A stretch of 39,824 nt of DNA. Origin: Synergistaceae bacterium. Its GTDB lineage: Bacteria > Synergistota > Synergistia > Synergistales > Synergistaceae. Location of the stretch: assembly GCA_031268885.1 (NCBI GenBank), contig JAIRWR010000085.1, forward strand, positions 1 through 39,824. The letters are read 5' to 3'. A program made the translations under genes and the position numbers. A model generated the notes under the pieces. The model worked only from the letters and a program-made list of their open reading frames with translations, ran no database searches and was not told the DNA's origin. Shown here one piece after another: positions 15,768 to 25,455 of the stretch (positions are counted from its first letter, which is position 1; each line of letters begins with the position of its first letter).

Positions 15768-16601
15768 ATGATCTCATTTAGCGGAGTGTTCTACCCAACG
15801 GTCGTTATGGGCGTGCTCGGTCTGGTCTTTGGAGCCCTGCTTGCGTTCGCGTCCATAAAGTTTTTCGTGATGACGGATGAGCGTGTGTCGAAAATCCGCG
15901 AGATACTGCCAGGCGCCAACTGCGGCGGCTGCGGTTATCCAGGCTGTGACGGCTACTCCGACGGCATTGTGAACGGCGGAGCGAAGACCAACCTCTGCGC
16001 GGCGGGAGGTCCATCGCTGGCGGAGGGCATAGCCAGAATTATGGGCATCGAGGGCGAGGCGTCCGTCCCAAAGATGGCCTTTCTGAAGTGCAAGGGGACG
16101 CCGGATATATCCGTCCGCAACGCCAGATACGACGGTATCGGAGACTGCCGTTCCGCCGTAATCGTACCCAGCGGCTCGCCGAACTCCTGTCCGTTTGGCT
16201 GCGTCGGCCTCGGCACCTGCGCTAAAGTCTGCTCCTTCGGAGCTATTTCCATGGCCGGCGGGCTCGCCTTGATCGACCACAATATCTGCGTGGGCTGTGG
16301 CGCGTGCGTCTCCATCTGTCCAAAGGCTGTGCTGGCGCTTGTGCCGGTGTCATCGAATATTCAGGTGATCTGCGGCTCGAAGTGGAAGGGCCCAGACGTA
16401 AAACGTGTCTGCAAAGCGGGCTGCATAGGCTGTGGTATCTGTGCCCGCACATGTAAAGCCGGCGCGATTACCGTCGAGGGCAACCTGGCGAGGATTGACC
16501 CGAACAGGTGCACGAACTGCGGCGACTGCGCCGCGAAGTGTCCCGTCAAGTGCATAGAGTGTGTCGTGCTGAAAGATGATGAAGAGAAGAAGATCGCCTA
16601 G
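15768..16601 (+). CDS. rnfB: RnfB, multi-cluster ferredoxin-accepting subunit of the Rnf complex
   Basis: RnfB takes electrons from reduced ferredoxin at the cytoplasmic face. The 277-residue protein has an N-terminal membrane anchor (about 8-32), a [4Fe-4S] domain with C52, C55, C60 and C77, then ferredoxin-like motifs with cysteines at 141/145/151/155, 174/177/180/184, 219/222/225/229 and 248/251/254/258. That is enough for about five clusters, plus extra cysteines at 202, 215, 262 and 265. Such a cluster-rich RnfB as the last gene of the operon is the form known from anaerobes such as Acetobacterium, longer than the E. coli homologue RsxB. Confidence 0.95.
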   Translation: MISFSGVFYPTVVMGVLGLVFGALLAFASIKFFVMTDERVSKIREILPGANCGGCGYPGCDGYSDGIVNGGAKTNLCAAGGPSLAEGIARIMGIEGEASVPKMAFLKCKGTPDISVRNARYDGIGDCRSAVIVPSGSPNSCPFGCVGLGTCAKVCSFGAISMAGGLALIDHNICVGCGACVSICPKAVLALVPVSSNIQVICGSKWKGPDVKRVCKAGCIGCGICARTCKAGAITVEGNLARIDPNRCTNCGDCAAKCPVKCIECVVLKDDEEKKIA

Positions 16602-16679
16602 CGATCCATTTCGTCTCTCCTCGTCACCCTAAGATTTACTGGCAGGCGCTAGGAAGATTTTGTGCTAGGAAGTGAATGA

Positions 16680-17618
16680 ATGGCTCTTTTTGAGGTAAAA
16701 AATGATACCGTGAGGGGGGTGATGGAGCATGTGTCGCCATACCTTCACGGAAAGGATGAAGCGCTTATAAGGGTTCTTGTATGTGTCTTTTCCGGTGGCC
16801 ATATACTAATTGAGGATCTTCCAGGGCTTGGCAAGACCACCTTGGCTGTGGTGACCGCTCGCGTGTTCGGATTCACATTTGGAAGGGTTCAGTGCACGAA
16901 TGATCTGCTCCCGACGGACGTCACCGGGCTCAACGTATTCAGGGCGGAGCGGGGTGAATTCGAGTTTCACCCGGGGCCGATCTTCAACAACCTCGTTTTG
17001 GTCGATGAGATAAACCGGGCCTCTCCCAAGACTCAGAGCGCGCTCTTGGAGTCCATGGGCGAGGAGCAGGCAACTATAGACGGAATTACGCACAGGCTCG
17101 CCGAACCTTTCATAGTGATGGCAACGCAGAATCCGGCGGAGTACGCGGGGACATTTCCCCTTCCCGAGTCTCAGATGGATCGCTTTATGATGAGGATGTC
17201 CATAGGGTACCCAGACAGGAACTCCGAACGCGATATACTGAGGCTTGGCCTGAACAGGCGCTCCATCGATCAACTGCCTCCGCTCTTCTCCGCCGCGTCT
17301 GTCGTCGGACTCCAAAGGGAGATCGAACACGAGGTAACCGCCGGTGACAGGATATTGGACTACATCCTCTCCATTACGGAGAAGACCAGATCTCACCCCC
17401 TCGTCGCCTGCGGGATCTCGACGAGGGGAGCTATGGTTCTCCTGAAGTGCGCGAGGTGCGTGGCCTGGATGCGAGGGAGGGACTTCGTCGTTCCCGAAGA
17501 TGTAAAGGTATTCGCTGGCGACGTGCTCCTGCACAGGATGCAATTCAAGGATGGGTCGAGATCTGAGGGAGGCAGGATTCTCCAGTCCATCATGGACGAG
17601 GTCCCGGCTTTGAAATGA
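16680..17618 (+). CDS. MoxR-family AAA+ ATPase
   Basis: This is a 312-residue MoxR-type AAA+ ATPase, a chaperone-like family that often works with DUF58 and transglutaminase proteins on maturation or stress of the cell envelope. It has Walker A in EDLPGLGKTTL (GKTT at 51-54), Walker B VDEIN (108-112), a sensor block MATQNPAEYAGTFPLPESQ (about 148-166) and the arginine-containing MDRFM. ATG 16680 follows AGGAAG. Its last four bases overlap the DUF58 gene. The exact client protein is unknown. Confidence 0.92.
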   Translation: MALFEVKNDTVRGVMEHVSPYLHGKDEALIRVLVCVFSGGHILIEDLPGLGKTTLAVVTARVFGFTFGRVQCTNDLLPTDVTGLNVFRAERGEFEFHPGPIFNNLVLVDEINRASPKTQSALLESMGEEQATIDGITHRLAEPFIVMATQNPAEYAGTFPLPESQMDRFMMRMSIGYPDRNSERDILRLGLNRRSIDQLPPLFSAASVVGLQREIEHEVTAGDRILDYILSITEKTRSHPLVACGISTRGAMVLLKCARCVAWMRGRDFVVPEDVKVFAGDVLLHRMQFKDGSRSEGGRILQSIMDEVPALK

Positions 17619-18517
17619 AGCGTGTGATAAGAGTTCGAAAGACTGGGATCATCTATATAGTCATGACTATTATCATGGGCGTGATAGCCATAAACGGCGG
17701 CAACAACCTTCATTATCTCGCGACGGCCGTCCTGTTGGGCTATATGTCGGCATCCGGAGTGGCCGGCAGAAGCAATCTTCTCGGGATAGACGTGTCGCTG
17801 TCGTTCCCAGACGAAATTTATGCCGGCGCGCCGTTTCTCTTGACGGTGGACGTGACGAACACACGCCGGAGCGCGCCGGTGTTTCTGATAGATGTGAGGA
17901 TTGGCGGGGCAAATCTGTTCTTTCCGGTGATTCAGCCCGGCGAATGCAAGAGTGGTTCGATCGTGCTCTCATTCCACTCGCGAGGGTATAATTTCGTAGG
18001 CGAGATGGAGATCTCCTCGGTCTATCCTTTCAACCTGTTTACACGTTACAGACAGATGGACATAGAAGACGGAATACTCGCTTTCCCAAAGAAAGCCCCC
18101 CCGCACGAGGAGGCGATTTTTGTGAATATAGGCAGCGCGGACGCGCGGGCCGTAGCTGACCAAACCCCTCAGGATGCTGATATAGCCGGTGTCCGTCCAT
18201 ACATTGACGGTGACCCTATGAAGCGCGTACACTGGAAATCCAGCGCCCGAACTGGACGCCTCAACACCAAGCTATACGACGGATCGCCGGATGGCAGTCT
18301 GGCGTCCGGCAGGGTCATCGATTTAGACAGTCTGGCGCAATATGGACTTGAGCGGGCGCTGTCCATAGCGTCGAGGGAGATATCCTACTCTCTCCGGTCT
18401 GGCGAGACGATGGGCATTGCCGGCGGAGGAACGTTCCAATCCGCGACTGGCTCGAAGTCCGATAAGTTATCAATGTTAGCCTGGCTGGCGCTTTATGAAA
18501 AAAAGCATAACCCTTAA
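17615..18517 (+). CDS. DUF58 membrane-associated protein
   Basis: This 300-residue protein has two N-terminal membrane segments (about residues 11-48) followed by a soluble region. The DUF58 signature appears at 194-208 as RPYIDGDPMKRVHWK, followed by SSARTGRL. The function of the family is not settled; it nearly always sits with a MoxR ATPase, and parts of it resemble von Willebrand A-like folds. The start overlaps the moxR-like gene by 4 bases and the end overlaps the transglutaminase gene by 23 bases, so the three proteins are very likely made together. Confidence 0.88.
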   Translation: MKRVIRVRKTGIIYIVMTIIMGVIAINGGNNLHYLATAVLLGYMSASGVAGRSNLLGIDVSLSFPDEIYAGAPFLLTVDVTNTRRSAPVFLIDVRIGGANLFFPVIQPGECKSGSIVLSFHSRGYNFVGEMEISSVYPFNLFTRYRQMDIEDGILAFPKKAPPHEEAIFVNIGSADARAVADQTPQDADIAGVRPYIDGDPMKRVHWKSSARTGRLNTKLYDGSPDGSLASGRVIDLDSLAQYGLERALSIASREISYSLRSGETMGIAGGGTFQSATGSKSDKLSMLAWLALYEKKHNP

Positions 18518-20489
18518 GAACCTGCTGATATTTAATACGACAGTGAGTGTTGCTGTCGCTTTTATGGCAGCCTCCAGCGTAATCCAGTTTCCGTTTAAAA
18601 TAACTATCTTCTGCGGAGTCTTGTTCGCGCTCTTTCTCGACTTCTCGCATCTGCCCAAGCCGCCCAGGATTGTCCTAAACGCCGCCTCGGTCGTGATTAT
18701 GATGTCGGCATTCATGCGCATCACATATCAGACGATTATCGAGACATTCACCGGAGCCATTATGATGATGATCGTTGTCAAGCTGCTCGAAGACCGCCGC
18801 GCGCACGATTACGTACAGATAATATCGATGCTTGCGGTCTCCGTTGTCTGCTCGGCGATAGTGAGCATAAGTCAGGGGCTGATCTACTACTGTTTTTTGA
18901 TAAGCTTTCTCGCAGGATTTGAACTGCTGCTCTCAGCCTGGTTTGATAAGGAGCCCGGCGCTATCCTGTCGTTTGGAGTCGTCAGGCAGTTATTCACAAG
19001 GTCCTCTGTCATATGGTGGATGATGCTGCCCCTCTGCCTCGGCCTCTTCTTTATAGCTCCGAGGGCCGCGGTGGTCATGCTGCGGCCGCCCGGTCCAGGC
19101 GTCCAGGAAGCCCGCATCGGATTCTCCGACTTTCTCACCCTCGGCTCCGTGCGAAATATTCAAGAGAATGACGCCATTGCCTTCAGAGCCGAGATGAAGC
19201 TGCTGGCTCCAAAGGATCTTTACTGGAGAGGAATAGTTCTCGACGTTTTTACGGGAACCTCGTGGCTTCCGTCAAGAAGATATCCCGCCCAGTCCCCGGC
19301 CGGCGCTGGCAGCGATGTCGTAAGGCAGTCCATAGTAATGGAACCTGGGCCGAGCCGCTGGTTGTTCGCGCTCGATTTCCCAATCTCGACATACGGCGAT
19401 GGAGTAGTCTCGTTTGGCCAGGGAATATACCGCCGCTCCGCGGGTGGAAATACCATGTATTCGAGACGTTACGAATATGAGGCTATCTCCAGGATATCCT
19501 CGTCCTTCGCGCCGTCGGATGAACGCGTTGACATCAGCCGTTATCTGAGCATCCCAGACAATTTCAACAGATCGTCGATTCAATCCCTGACGGAGAGGCT
19601 TTTAAGTGGGATCGGTGACGACGAAAAGCCGCGCGCTGTAATGAACTACCTCTCTCCTCCGCTCTTCGAGTACTCCCTGGAGGACCTTCCAATGTCGGCC
19701 GCGCCGACCGAGGACTTTATATTCAACAGCAGGCGGGGAAACTGTGAATTCTTCGCGTCCGCAATGGCTGTGATGTTGCGCGTATCAGGCGTTCCGGCAA
19801 GGCTTGTCGCGGGATACCACGGAGGGGCGTACAATGATAGCGGAGGTTACTATATAGTAAGTCAGAACAACGCTCATGTATGGGTTGAGGCGTGGGACGA
19901 CAGATCAAACCTCTGGCGGCGTTACGATCCTACCCCGGGCGCGGAAAGCGGCTCCTTTGCCGCTATAGGCGTCGAAGAGTACAGCCGCCTCTCAATGTAT
20001 CTGGATGTGCTGAATTACCGGATATCACGCGTCTTTATGGAGTACGACAACAGTTCTCAGAGCGAGGCTCTTTACCGAATGAGAGAGATCATCAGCAATC
20101 CAAGCGCGGCCATCAAAGATCTTGCCGGCAATATGAGATGGATCGATGAATATTCCGGCAGACTCGCGGGGTTGCTCCTGCTTGCGGGCACAACAGCCCT
20201 CGTCCTGTATATAGCGCTCCGCGCCAGGCGAAAGACGACGGAGGAGAAGCTGCTGGAGGGATTTCATCTGGCGATGACGCGCCACGGCTACAGGCGGAGA
20301 CCCTGTGAAGGGCTGGAGGAGTTCATATCGGCGATGCGCAGAGGCCCAGAACCAGAGGAACGACTCTTTGCCCTCGCCAACGATTTCGTGGCGCGATTCG
20401 AGGAGCGTTATTTCAAGGGTATCCGAATAGCGGGGAGTGATGCCGAGTACCTGAAAGGCCTCATCTCCAGGATCCGGAGATTTAGTTGA
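18495..20489 (+). CDS. TgpA-like membrane transglutaminase-fold protein
   Basis: The 664-residue protein has about six N-terminal membrane helices (DUF3488/TgpA type, roughly 1-200), a periplasmic transglutaminase-like domain and, near residues 557-577, another helix before a short cytoplasmic C-terminal domain. The catalytic triad of the fold is intact: C417 in RRGNCEFFASAMAVML, H461 in NNAHVWVEAW and D478 in RYDPTPG. Whether it cross-links, cleaves or only binds envelope proteins is not known for most relatives. It is the third gene of the MoxR-DUF58 module and the last + strand gene before convergent transcription. Confidence 0.88.
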   Translation: MKKSITLKNLLIFNTTVSVAVAFMAASSVIQFPFKITIFCGVLFALFLDFSHLPKPPRIVLNAASVVIMMSAFMRITYQTIIETFTGAIMMMIVVKLLEDRRAHDYVQIISMLAVSVVCSAIVSISQGLIYYCFLISFLAGFELLLSAWFDKEPGAILSFGVVRQLFTRSSVIWWMMLPLCLGLFFIAPRAAVVMLRPPGPGVQEARIGFSDFLTLGSVRNIQENDAIAFRAEMKLLAPKDLYWRGIVLDVFTGTSWLPSRRYPAQSPAGAGSDVVRQSIVMEPGPSRWLFALDFPISTYGDGVVSFGQGIYRRSAGGNTMYSRRYEYEAISRISSSFAPSDERVDISRYLSIPDNFNRSSIQSLTERLLSGIGDDEKPRAVMNYLSPPLFEYSLEDLPMSAAPTEDFIFNSRRGNCEFFASAMAVMLRVSGVPARLVAGYHGGAYNDSGGYYIVSQNNAHVWVEAWDDRSNLWRRYDPTPGAESGSFAAIGVEEYSRLSMYLDVLNYRISRVFMEYDNSSQSEALYRMREIISNPSAAIKDLAGNMRWIDEYSGRLAGLLLLAGTTALVLYIALRARRKTTEEKLLEGFHLAMTRHGYRRRPCEGLEEFISAMRRGPEPEERLFALANDFVARFEERYFKGIRIAGSDAEYLKGLISRIRRFS

Positions 20490-20491
20490 TA

Positions 20492-20527
20492 CCGATCTGA
20501 CCGATCTGACCGATCTGACCGATCTGA
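20492..20527. repeat. Perfect 4 x 9-bp tandem repeat (CCGATCTGA) between convergent genes
   Basis: Four exact copies of CCGATCTGA run at 20492-20500, 20501-20509, 20510-20518 and 20519-20527. They fill most of the 57-base gap between the tgpA-like stop and the smc stop on the other strand. Each unit contains GATC and TGA, so any read-through in the tgpA frame would meet a stop. No terminator hairpin for either gene is visible. It is probably a short minisatellite with variable copy number. Confidence 0.9.
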
Positions 20528-20546
20528 CGAGACGCGGGCTATTCTC

Positions 20547-23500
20547 TCACGCCCAGTCCTCCACCCGGACGCCGATCACCTTTGAAAGGCCTGGTTCCGT
20601 CAGGGTTACGCCATAAAGAATATCAGCGCGTTCCATGGTGGCTCGCCTGTGCGTCATCACCAGTATCTGACGCTCCTTTGACGCCTCCTTCGCCAGGTCC
20701 GCGAAACGCCTCAGGTTTGCCTCATCCAATGCGGCGTCTACCTCGTCGAGAACGGCTATGGGAGACTGAGCCACTTCGAGCGACGCAAAGAGCAGGGCTA
20801 TCGCCGACAGAGACTGCTCCCCTCCTGACAACTGACCGATTCCGGTCGGGTATTTGCCTGGGGGCCTCGCTATCACATCGACGCCGCTGTCCCACAGAGA
20901 CTCGCCCTCTATCATCTCCAGCCTTGCGTCGCCGCCGACGAATAAACGCTGGAAGAGGGCGTTGAACTTTTTGTCTATCTCCTCCAGAGCCTCGGTAAAG
21001 ATCATCCGGGCCTGTCTGTCCGCATCGGAGATAATTCTGTCCAGCTCCTTCATGCTCTTACTGACGTCGTCGAGGTTATCCCCAAGGAAGTCCATGCGTC
21101 CCCCCAGATTCCTGTCCTCCGAAAGCACGCCCATATCCACCTCGCCGAGCGCCTTGAAGTTCCTCTCCCGTTCACGGATCGAACGCCTCAGCTCGTCAAG
21201 GTTGACTTCGAGCGGCTCCTCTCTGTCGGCATACGGATATTGTTCTTCCCACGTCTGGATAAGCTCGCCTCTCTCCCTGACGCAATCCGCAATCCTCATA
21301 TCGCAGGCCGTCAGATCTGAGGATGCCGTCTGGCCGGCCGACTTAGCTCTCTCCAATCGTTCCCTCCTTCGATCCCGCCTGCCGGAGATCGACTCGTATC
21401 TTTCGGCAAATCCGGCCATCTCTTGGACTAGCGCCCTCCTCCTGGCCGCGATCTCCGCGTAACGCGCCGCCAGCCTTCTCAAGTTCGACACGTTGTTCCG
21501 CGCGTCCTGTTCGCATACCGACATCTCCGTGTCCAGATCCACCATAGCCTTCTCGGTCTGTCGAGTCTCTGACATAACTCGCTCCAGGATGACAAAGGAC
21601 GATCTCCCCTTCTCCTCGGCGACTGCCACACCGCTCTTAAGCCGCTCGATCTCCTTTATCAGATTTATATCGACATCCCTGACGTTCTCTGGCGCCGCTG
21701 AGCAGAGCTCTCTCTTTCTGCGGGCAAGGCTGGCGTAGACGCGGGCGCCCTCCTTGAGCGAGACGGTAATGGATTCGCGCTCGTTTTCGAGGCGCGCCCT
21801 GCGCTTTATGATATCTTCCTTTTGTGAGTCGAGTTCGCTGCGCTTTGACGACAGCGCCCTTATCTCGGCCGATATGGACTCCTTCCTACCGGAAGCCGAT
21901 GTCTCCTCTTCTTCGAGTCTGGAAGATTCCAGCGTCAGAGAGTCCACGAGGCGGCGCGAGGCTTCGGCTTCCGCCTCTATCTTCGATATGGCCGATTTTA
22001 TCTCTATTGCCCTCCCCTGCTTTTGGGCGCGCCCACCGGATATCGCGCCGCCGGGCTGAAAGACCTCGCCGTCCAGAGTGGCGATAGGTCCCCTGAAGCC
22101 GCCGCGCACAATCGTCTGTCCCGTCTTATAATCATCTACTATCAGAAGATCGCCCATGATGTGCTCGATGCACGCTCGCCAGTGGTTCTCCGTTTCGACC
22201 AGCTCTATCGCCCATCCGACGATCCCTTCTCTCGGCAGTCTGCTGGAGATGTCGCGCTGTCTCGGCCGGCTTCGTTCGAGGGGGAGAAAAGTGGCCCTCC
22301 CCAGAGCTCTCTTCTTGAGCGCCTCGATGCAGACGCCGACCTCTTCAATCGTATCCAGAAGCAGCCAGAACTGCCTGCCGCCCAGAAATGCTTCGACAGC
22401 AGCCGCAAACTCTACCGGACATGTAAACGCGTCGATCACGGCGCGGGGGCGCGCGTCGATGCGGCCGAGTTTCGCCGCCGACAGGATGTGCTGAACCTGA
22501 CTCGGATATATCTCCGTCTGGGCCTGGTCTTGCAGTTCTGAGAGACGTCCGCTGATCTTGAACGACTCCTTCTTGGCTCTCTGGAGATCGGCTGTCGCCT
22601 TCTGGAGGCTCGCGTATACGTCACGATAGCGCGAAGCCTCCTCCGCCCGCGTGTCGAGAAGCTCCGAGTAGCGGCGCTCCAGATCGTCCATCTCACGCTC
22701 TATCTCCTTCAGCGAATCATCGGCCAAGTCCGGGCTGTCCCCCGCTCTGCCGTTCGCTCCCCGCAGCGCCAGCCCGAGTGATTTCATCCGGCCCTTTAAG
22801 GTCGACATCTCACCGTCGATCTCGCCGCGCTCACGATTTATACGTTCCCTGGTCTCCCTTGCGAGTCTCGTCGACTCCTCCTGTCTCCTGTAATTCTCTT
22901 CGGCTTCGGCGAGTTTTTTCCGAAGTTCTTCGAGTTCCCTGGACCCCTTCTTGGAATCCTTGTTCAGTCTCTCGTTCTCCGCCCTCAGTGATTGCAGTTT
23001 TCCCTCCAATCCGGCCCGCTCATCGGTGATCTGCGACAGCCTGCGGCGTACGGATGTCAGCGCCGCCCCGTATCCGTAGGCTGTCCTGGAGGAGTTCGAG
23101 AGACTGGTCTTGGCGATCTCAAGTTCACGAACCTGCGCCTGCCTCGTCTGAGAGAGTTCCGCGATATTTCCCTCAAGAAACGCCAGATCCCTCTCCCAGA
23201 GCCCTCTCCACAGCTCCCGTCTCCTGAGCGCTTCCACCAGCGCGTCTCTTTCACCCGACGCGACGGCGATGGCTCTTTCGCACGCGGCGCGCCTCGCCCA
23301 ATAGAGCAGTCTCCTGTCTCCTTCGAGCAGGTCAAGCATCTCTCGCGCCGCGGATGCCCGTTCGACTTCGGGGGCGATCTCGCTCCGCCTTGCGGATAAC
23401 TCGGCCAGGTGTATCCGCAATCTGTTGTACTCCTCCCCCGCCTCCCGCAGCCTTTCCGAGGCGTCGCCGCGTTTCTTCCTGTACTCGTCGATGCCGAACA

Positions 23501-23966
23501 GGGATTCCAGCAGGATTCTGCGTCCAGTAGGGCGCTGCTGGATGACGTCAGCGACATCTCCCTGGCCTATGAAGGCGAACCTATCGCCCGCCAACTGCCA
23601 CCTGCGCTTCACCTCGTCGAGTTCGGACAGGGTTACGCGAGAACCGTCAACTGTGACGACAGCGCCCGAGTCGGATACACGCCTCCTGATGGCGCAAAGC
23701 CTCGTGCCTTCCCTCAGCTGTACGGAGACCTCGGCCTCCGTCGCCGCTGAACGGGAGGATGAGCCGTGGAATATAAGCCCCCCCTGATTGGCTATTCTGA
23801 GTTTCGTCGCGTGAGAATCGCCGAGTACCCACCTCAGGGCATCGAGCAGATTGCTCTTCCCACTGCCGTTTGGCCCTACAATCGCCGTCATGCACTGTTC
23901 GAGTCTCAAGTCGTGAGAGCCGCCGAAGCTCTTGAAGTCCTTAAGCTGAAGTCGTGCTATGAACAA
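20547..23966 (-). CDS. smc: Chromosome segregation protein SMC
   Basis: SMC is the dimeric ATPase that organises and segregates the chromosome, normally with ScpA and ScpB. The 1139-residue product has the N-terminal Walker A GPNGSGKSN (31-39) followed by LLDALRWVLGD, two long charged coiled coils, and a hinge around residues 495-640 (it includes RPRAVIDAFTCPVEFAAAVE and GGRQFWLLLDTIEEV). The C-terminal signature is LSGGEQSLSAIALLFA (from 1046) and Walker B is VLDEVDAALDEAN. The start is TTG at 23966 with AGGGAGG about ten bases upstream, inside the end of rng, which it overlaps by 26 bases. No scpAB genes are in the window. Confidence 0.95.
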   Translation of the reverse strand: MFIARLQLKDFKSFGGSHDLRLEQCMTAIVGPNGSGKSNLLDALRWVLGDSHATKLRIANQGGLIFHGSSSRSAATEAEVSVQLREGTRLCAIRRRVSDSGAVVTVDGSRVTLSELDEVKRRWQLAGDRFAFIGQGDVADVIQQRPTGRRILLESLFGIDEYRKKRGDASERLREAGEEYNRLRIHLAELSARRSEIAPEVERASAAREMLDLLEGDRRLLYWARRAACERAIAVASGERDALVEALRRRELWRGLWERDLAFLEGNIAELSQTRQAQVRELEIAKTSLSNSSRTAYGYGAALTSVRRRLSQITDERAGLEGKLQSLRAENERLNKDSKKGSRELEELRKKLAEAEENYRRQEESTRLARETRERINRERGEIDGEMSTLKGRMKSLGLALRGANGRAGDSPDLADDSLKEIEREMDDLERRYSELLDTRAEEASRYRDVYASLQKATADLQRAKKESFKISGRLSELQDQAQTEIYPSQVQHILSAAKLGRIDARPRAVIDAFTCPVEFAAAVEAFLGGRQFWLLLDTIEEVGVCIEALKKRALGRATFLPLERSRPRQRDISSRLPREGIVGWAIELVETENHWRACIEHIMGDLLIVDDYKTGQTIVRGGFRGPIATLDGEVFQPGGAISGGRAQKQGRAIEIKSAISKIEAEAEASRRLVDSLTLESSRLEEEETSASGRKESISAEIRALSSKRSELDSQKEDIIKRRARLENERESITVSLKEGARVYASLARRKRELCSAAPENVRDVDINLIKEIERLKSGVAVAEEKGRSSFVILERVMSETRQTEKAMVDLDTEMSVCEQDARNNVSNLRRLAARYAEIAARRRALVQEMAGFAERYESISGRRDRRRERLERAKSAGQTASSDLTACDMRIADCVRERGELIQTWEEQYPYADREEPLEVNLDELRRSIRERERNFKALGEVDMGVLSEDRNLGGRMDFLGDNLDDVSKSMKELDRIISDADRQARMIFTEALEEIDKKFNALFQRLFVGGDARLEMIEGESLWDSGVDVIARPPGKYPTGIGQLSGGEQSLSAIALLFASLEVAQSPIAVLDEVDAALDEANLRRFADLAKEASKERQILVMTHRRATMERADILYGVTLTEPGLSKVIGVRVEDWA

Positions 23967-25455
23967 TTACGCGGTCCTCCCTGTGCTCCATCAGTTCGGC
24001 TCGATGCACAACCCGCGTCAGAGTCCCCTGAAAGTCTATTCTGAATTTGTCCCATCCAAAATCCGGACACTCGACGAGGTAAAATCGCCTGTCGAACTCC
24101 TCCTCCCAGATGGTGAGATACGTCTCCGCGATATACCGCGCTATTATTGCGTTCAACTCGATAACAAAGGCCTCCGAATGCGAGCCGAGCACCGCCTTGC
24201 GGAGAAACCTCTTCACCTTCATCGCGACGGTCTCCTCTTTGTCCACCCATCCGAGTCCGCCGCAGAACGGGCAGCCTCGGCTCATAACGGAACGCATGTC
24301 GAGCCTGGCGCGCTTGCGGGTGATTTCGACGAGCCCCAGGGTGGTTACGCCATAAACCCTTGCTTTGCACCTGTCCCCGCGAAAGAGTTCCTGAAGCTGT
24401 TCGACGAGTTTTTCCCTGTACTCCTGACTCTCCATATCTATGAAGTCAATAACTACTATGCCCCCGATGGCCCTCAGCCGGAGCTGTCTCTCTATCTCCT
24501 CCGCGGCCTCCGAGTTTGTGTGAAAGACCGTATCCTGGAGGTCCTTCGACCCGATGAACTTGCCGGTATTCACGTCTATTACAGTCAGGGCCTCCATCTG
24601 GTCTATGACGAGATACGCTCCGCTCGGAAGCCATACCTTGCGGTCGCGCAGCTCTTCTATGGCGCGTTCGACTCCATAGATCTCGAATATTGGCGGATTT
24701 CCCTTATATAACGTGAGCTCAGGCTTGAGGTCGCCGGTCAGTCTCCGCAGAAAGGATGAGATGTTCTCATACTCGTCGGCGGAATCCACCACTATCTCTC
24801 CGATGCTGTCGGTGAGCTCGTCCCGCAGGATTCTCTCCACCAGCCCGATATCCCTGTTCAAAAGGCACGGCGCGCTGTTCTTCTTAGCCTTCCTCTCCAC
24901 TTCCGCCCAGTTCTCCAACAGCTCGCTCACATCGCGCGACAGGCTCTCCTCATCGCAAAACTCGGCGGCCGTCCGTACTATGATTCCAAATCCATCCGGT
25001 CGCAGGCGTCTCGCCAGGCCTCTCAGCCGAGCCCTCTCGTCGTCGCTCGCTATCCTCTTGGAGACTCCGACGTCGTTGTTATACGGAACGAGCACAAGAT
25101 AACGGCCGGCAAGCGACACACGGGGAGAGACCCTGGCGCCCTTGCCCTTTCTGGGGGTCTTCAAGACCTGTACCACCATGTCCATCCCCGGCTTCACCGT
25201 CATGTCCCTGACGTCGTTCAGGTACAAAAAACCGTTTCTCCCATCTCCAAGACTGAGGAACGCGGCGTTCATCCCAGGCAGCACGCTATCGACCCTGGCC
25301 TTATAGATCTCGCCTGTCCTCTGTCTGTCGAGCATTCGCTCGATATACAGGTTTTCCAGTCTTCCGCGCTCGTCCAAGATGGCGATCCTCATCTCCTCGG
25401 GGTCGGCGACGTTTACCACCAGCTTCATCTCGCTACTTTTATCGTTCCTGTCCAT
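23941..25455 (-). CDS. rng: Ribonuclease G/E
   Basis: This endoribonuclease should cut AU-rich single-stranded RNA, acting in rRNA maturation and mRNA decay. The 504-residue protein has an S1-like domain near the N-terminus (GEIYKARVDSVLPGMNAAFL), the catalytic aspartates in VIDVNTGKF (D294) and VVIDFIDM (D337), and the zinc-link CPFCGG (C395, C398). It lacks the long C-terminal scaffold of E. coli RNase E. I choose ATG 25455 because GGAGGG is 8 bases upstream; the TTG at 25461 is too close to that site. The gene overlaps its upstream and downstream neighbours. Confidence 0.94.
   Translation of the reverse strand: MDRNDKSSEMKLVVNVADPEEMRIAILDERGRLENLYIERMLDRQRTGEIYKARVDSVLPGMNAAFLSLGDGRNGFLYLNDVRDMTVKPGMDMVVQVLKTPRKGKGARVSPRVSLAGRYLVLVPYNNDVGVSKRIASDDERARLRGLARRLRPDGFGIIVRTAAEFCDEESLSRDVSELLENWAEVERKAKKNSAPCLLNRDIGLVERILRDELTDSIGEIVVDSADEYENISSFLRRLTGDLKPELTLYKGNPPIFEIYGVERAIEELRDRKVWLPSGAYLVIDQMEALTVIDVNTGKFIGSKDLQDTVFHTNSEAAEEIERQLRLRAIGGIVVIDFIDMESQEYREKLVEQLQELFRGDRCKARVYGVTTLGLVEITRKRARLDMRSVMSRGCPFCGGLGWVDKEETVAMKVKRFLRKAVLGSHSEAFVIELNAIIARYIAETYLTIWEEEFDRRFYLVECPDFGWDKFRIDFQGTLTRVVHRAELMEHREDRVIVHSTTSA

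Noticed and set aside
20492-20527. Tandem 9-mers considered as a CRISPR-like array or DnaA-box cluster
   Set aside because: There are no spacers, and the unit does not resemble TTATNCACA; it is a simple tandem repeat.
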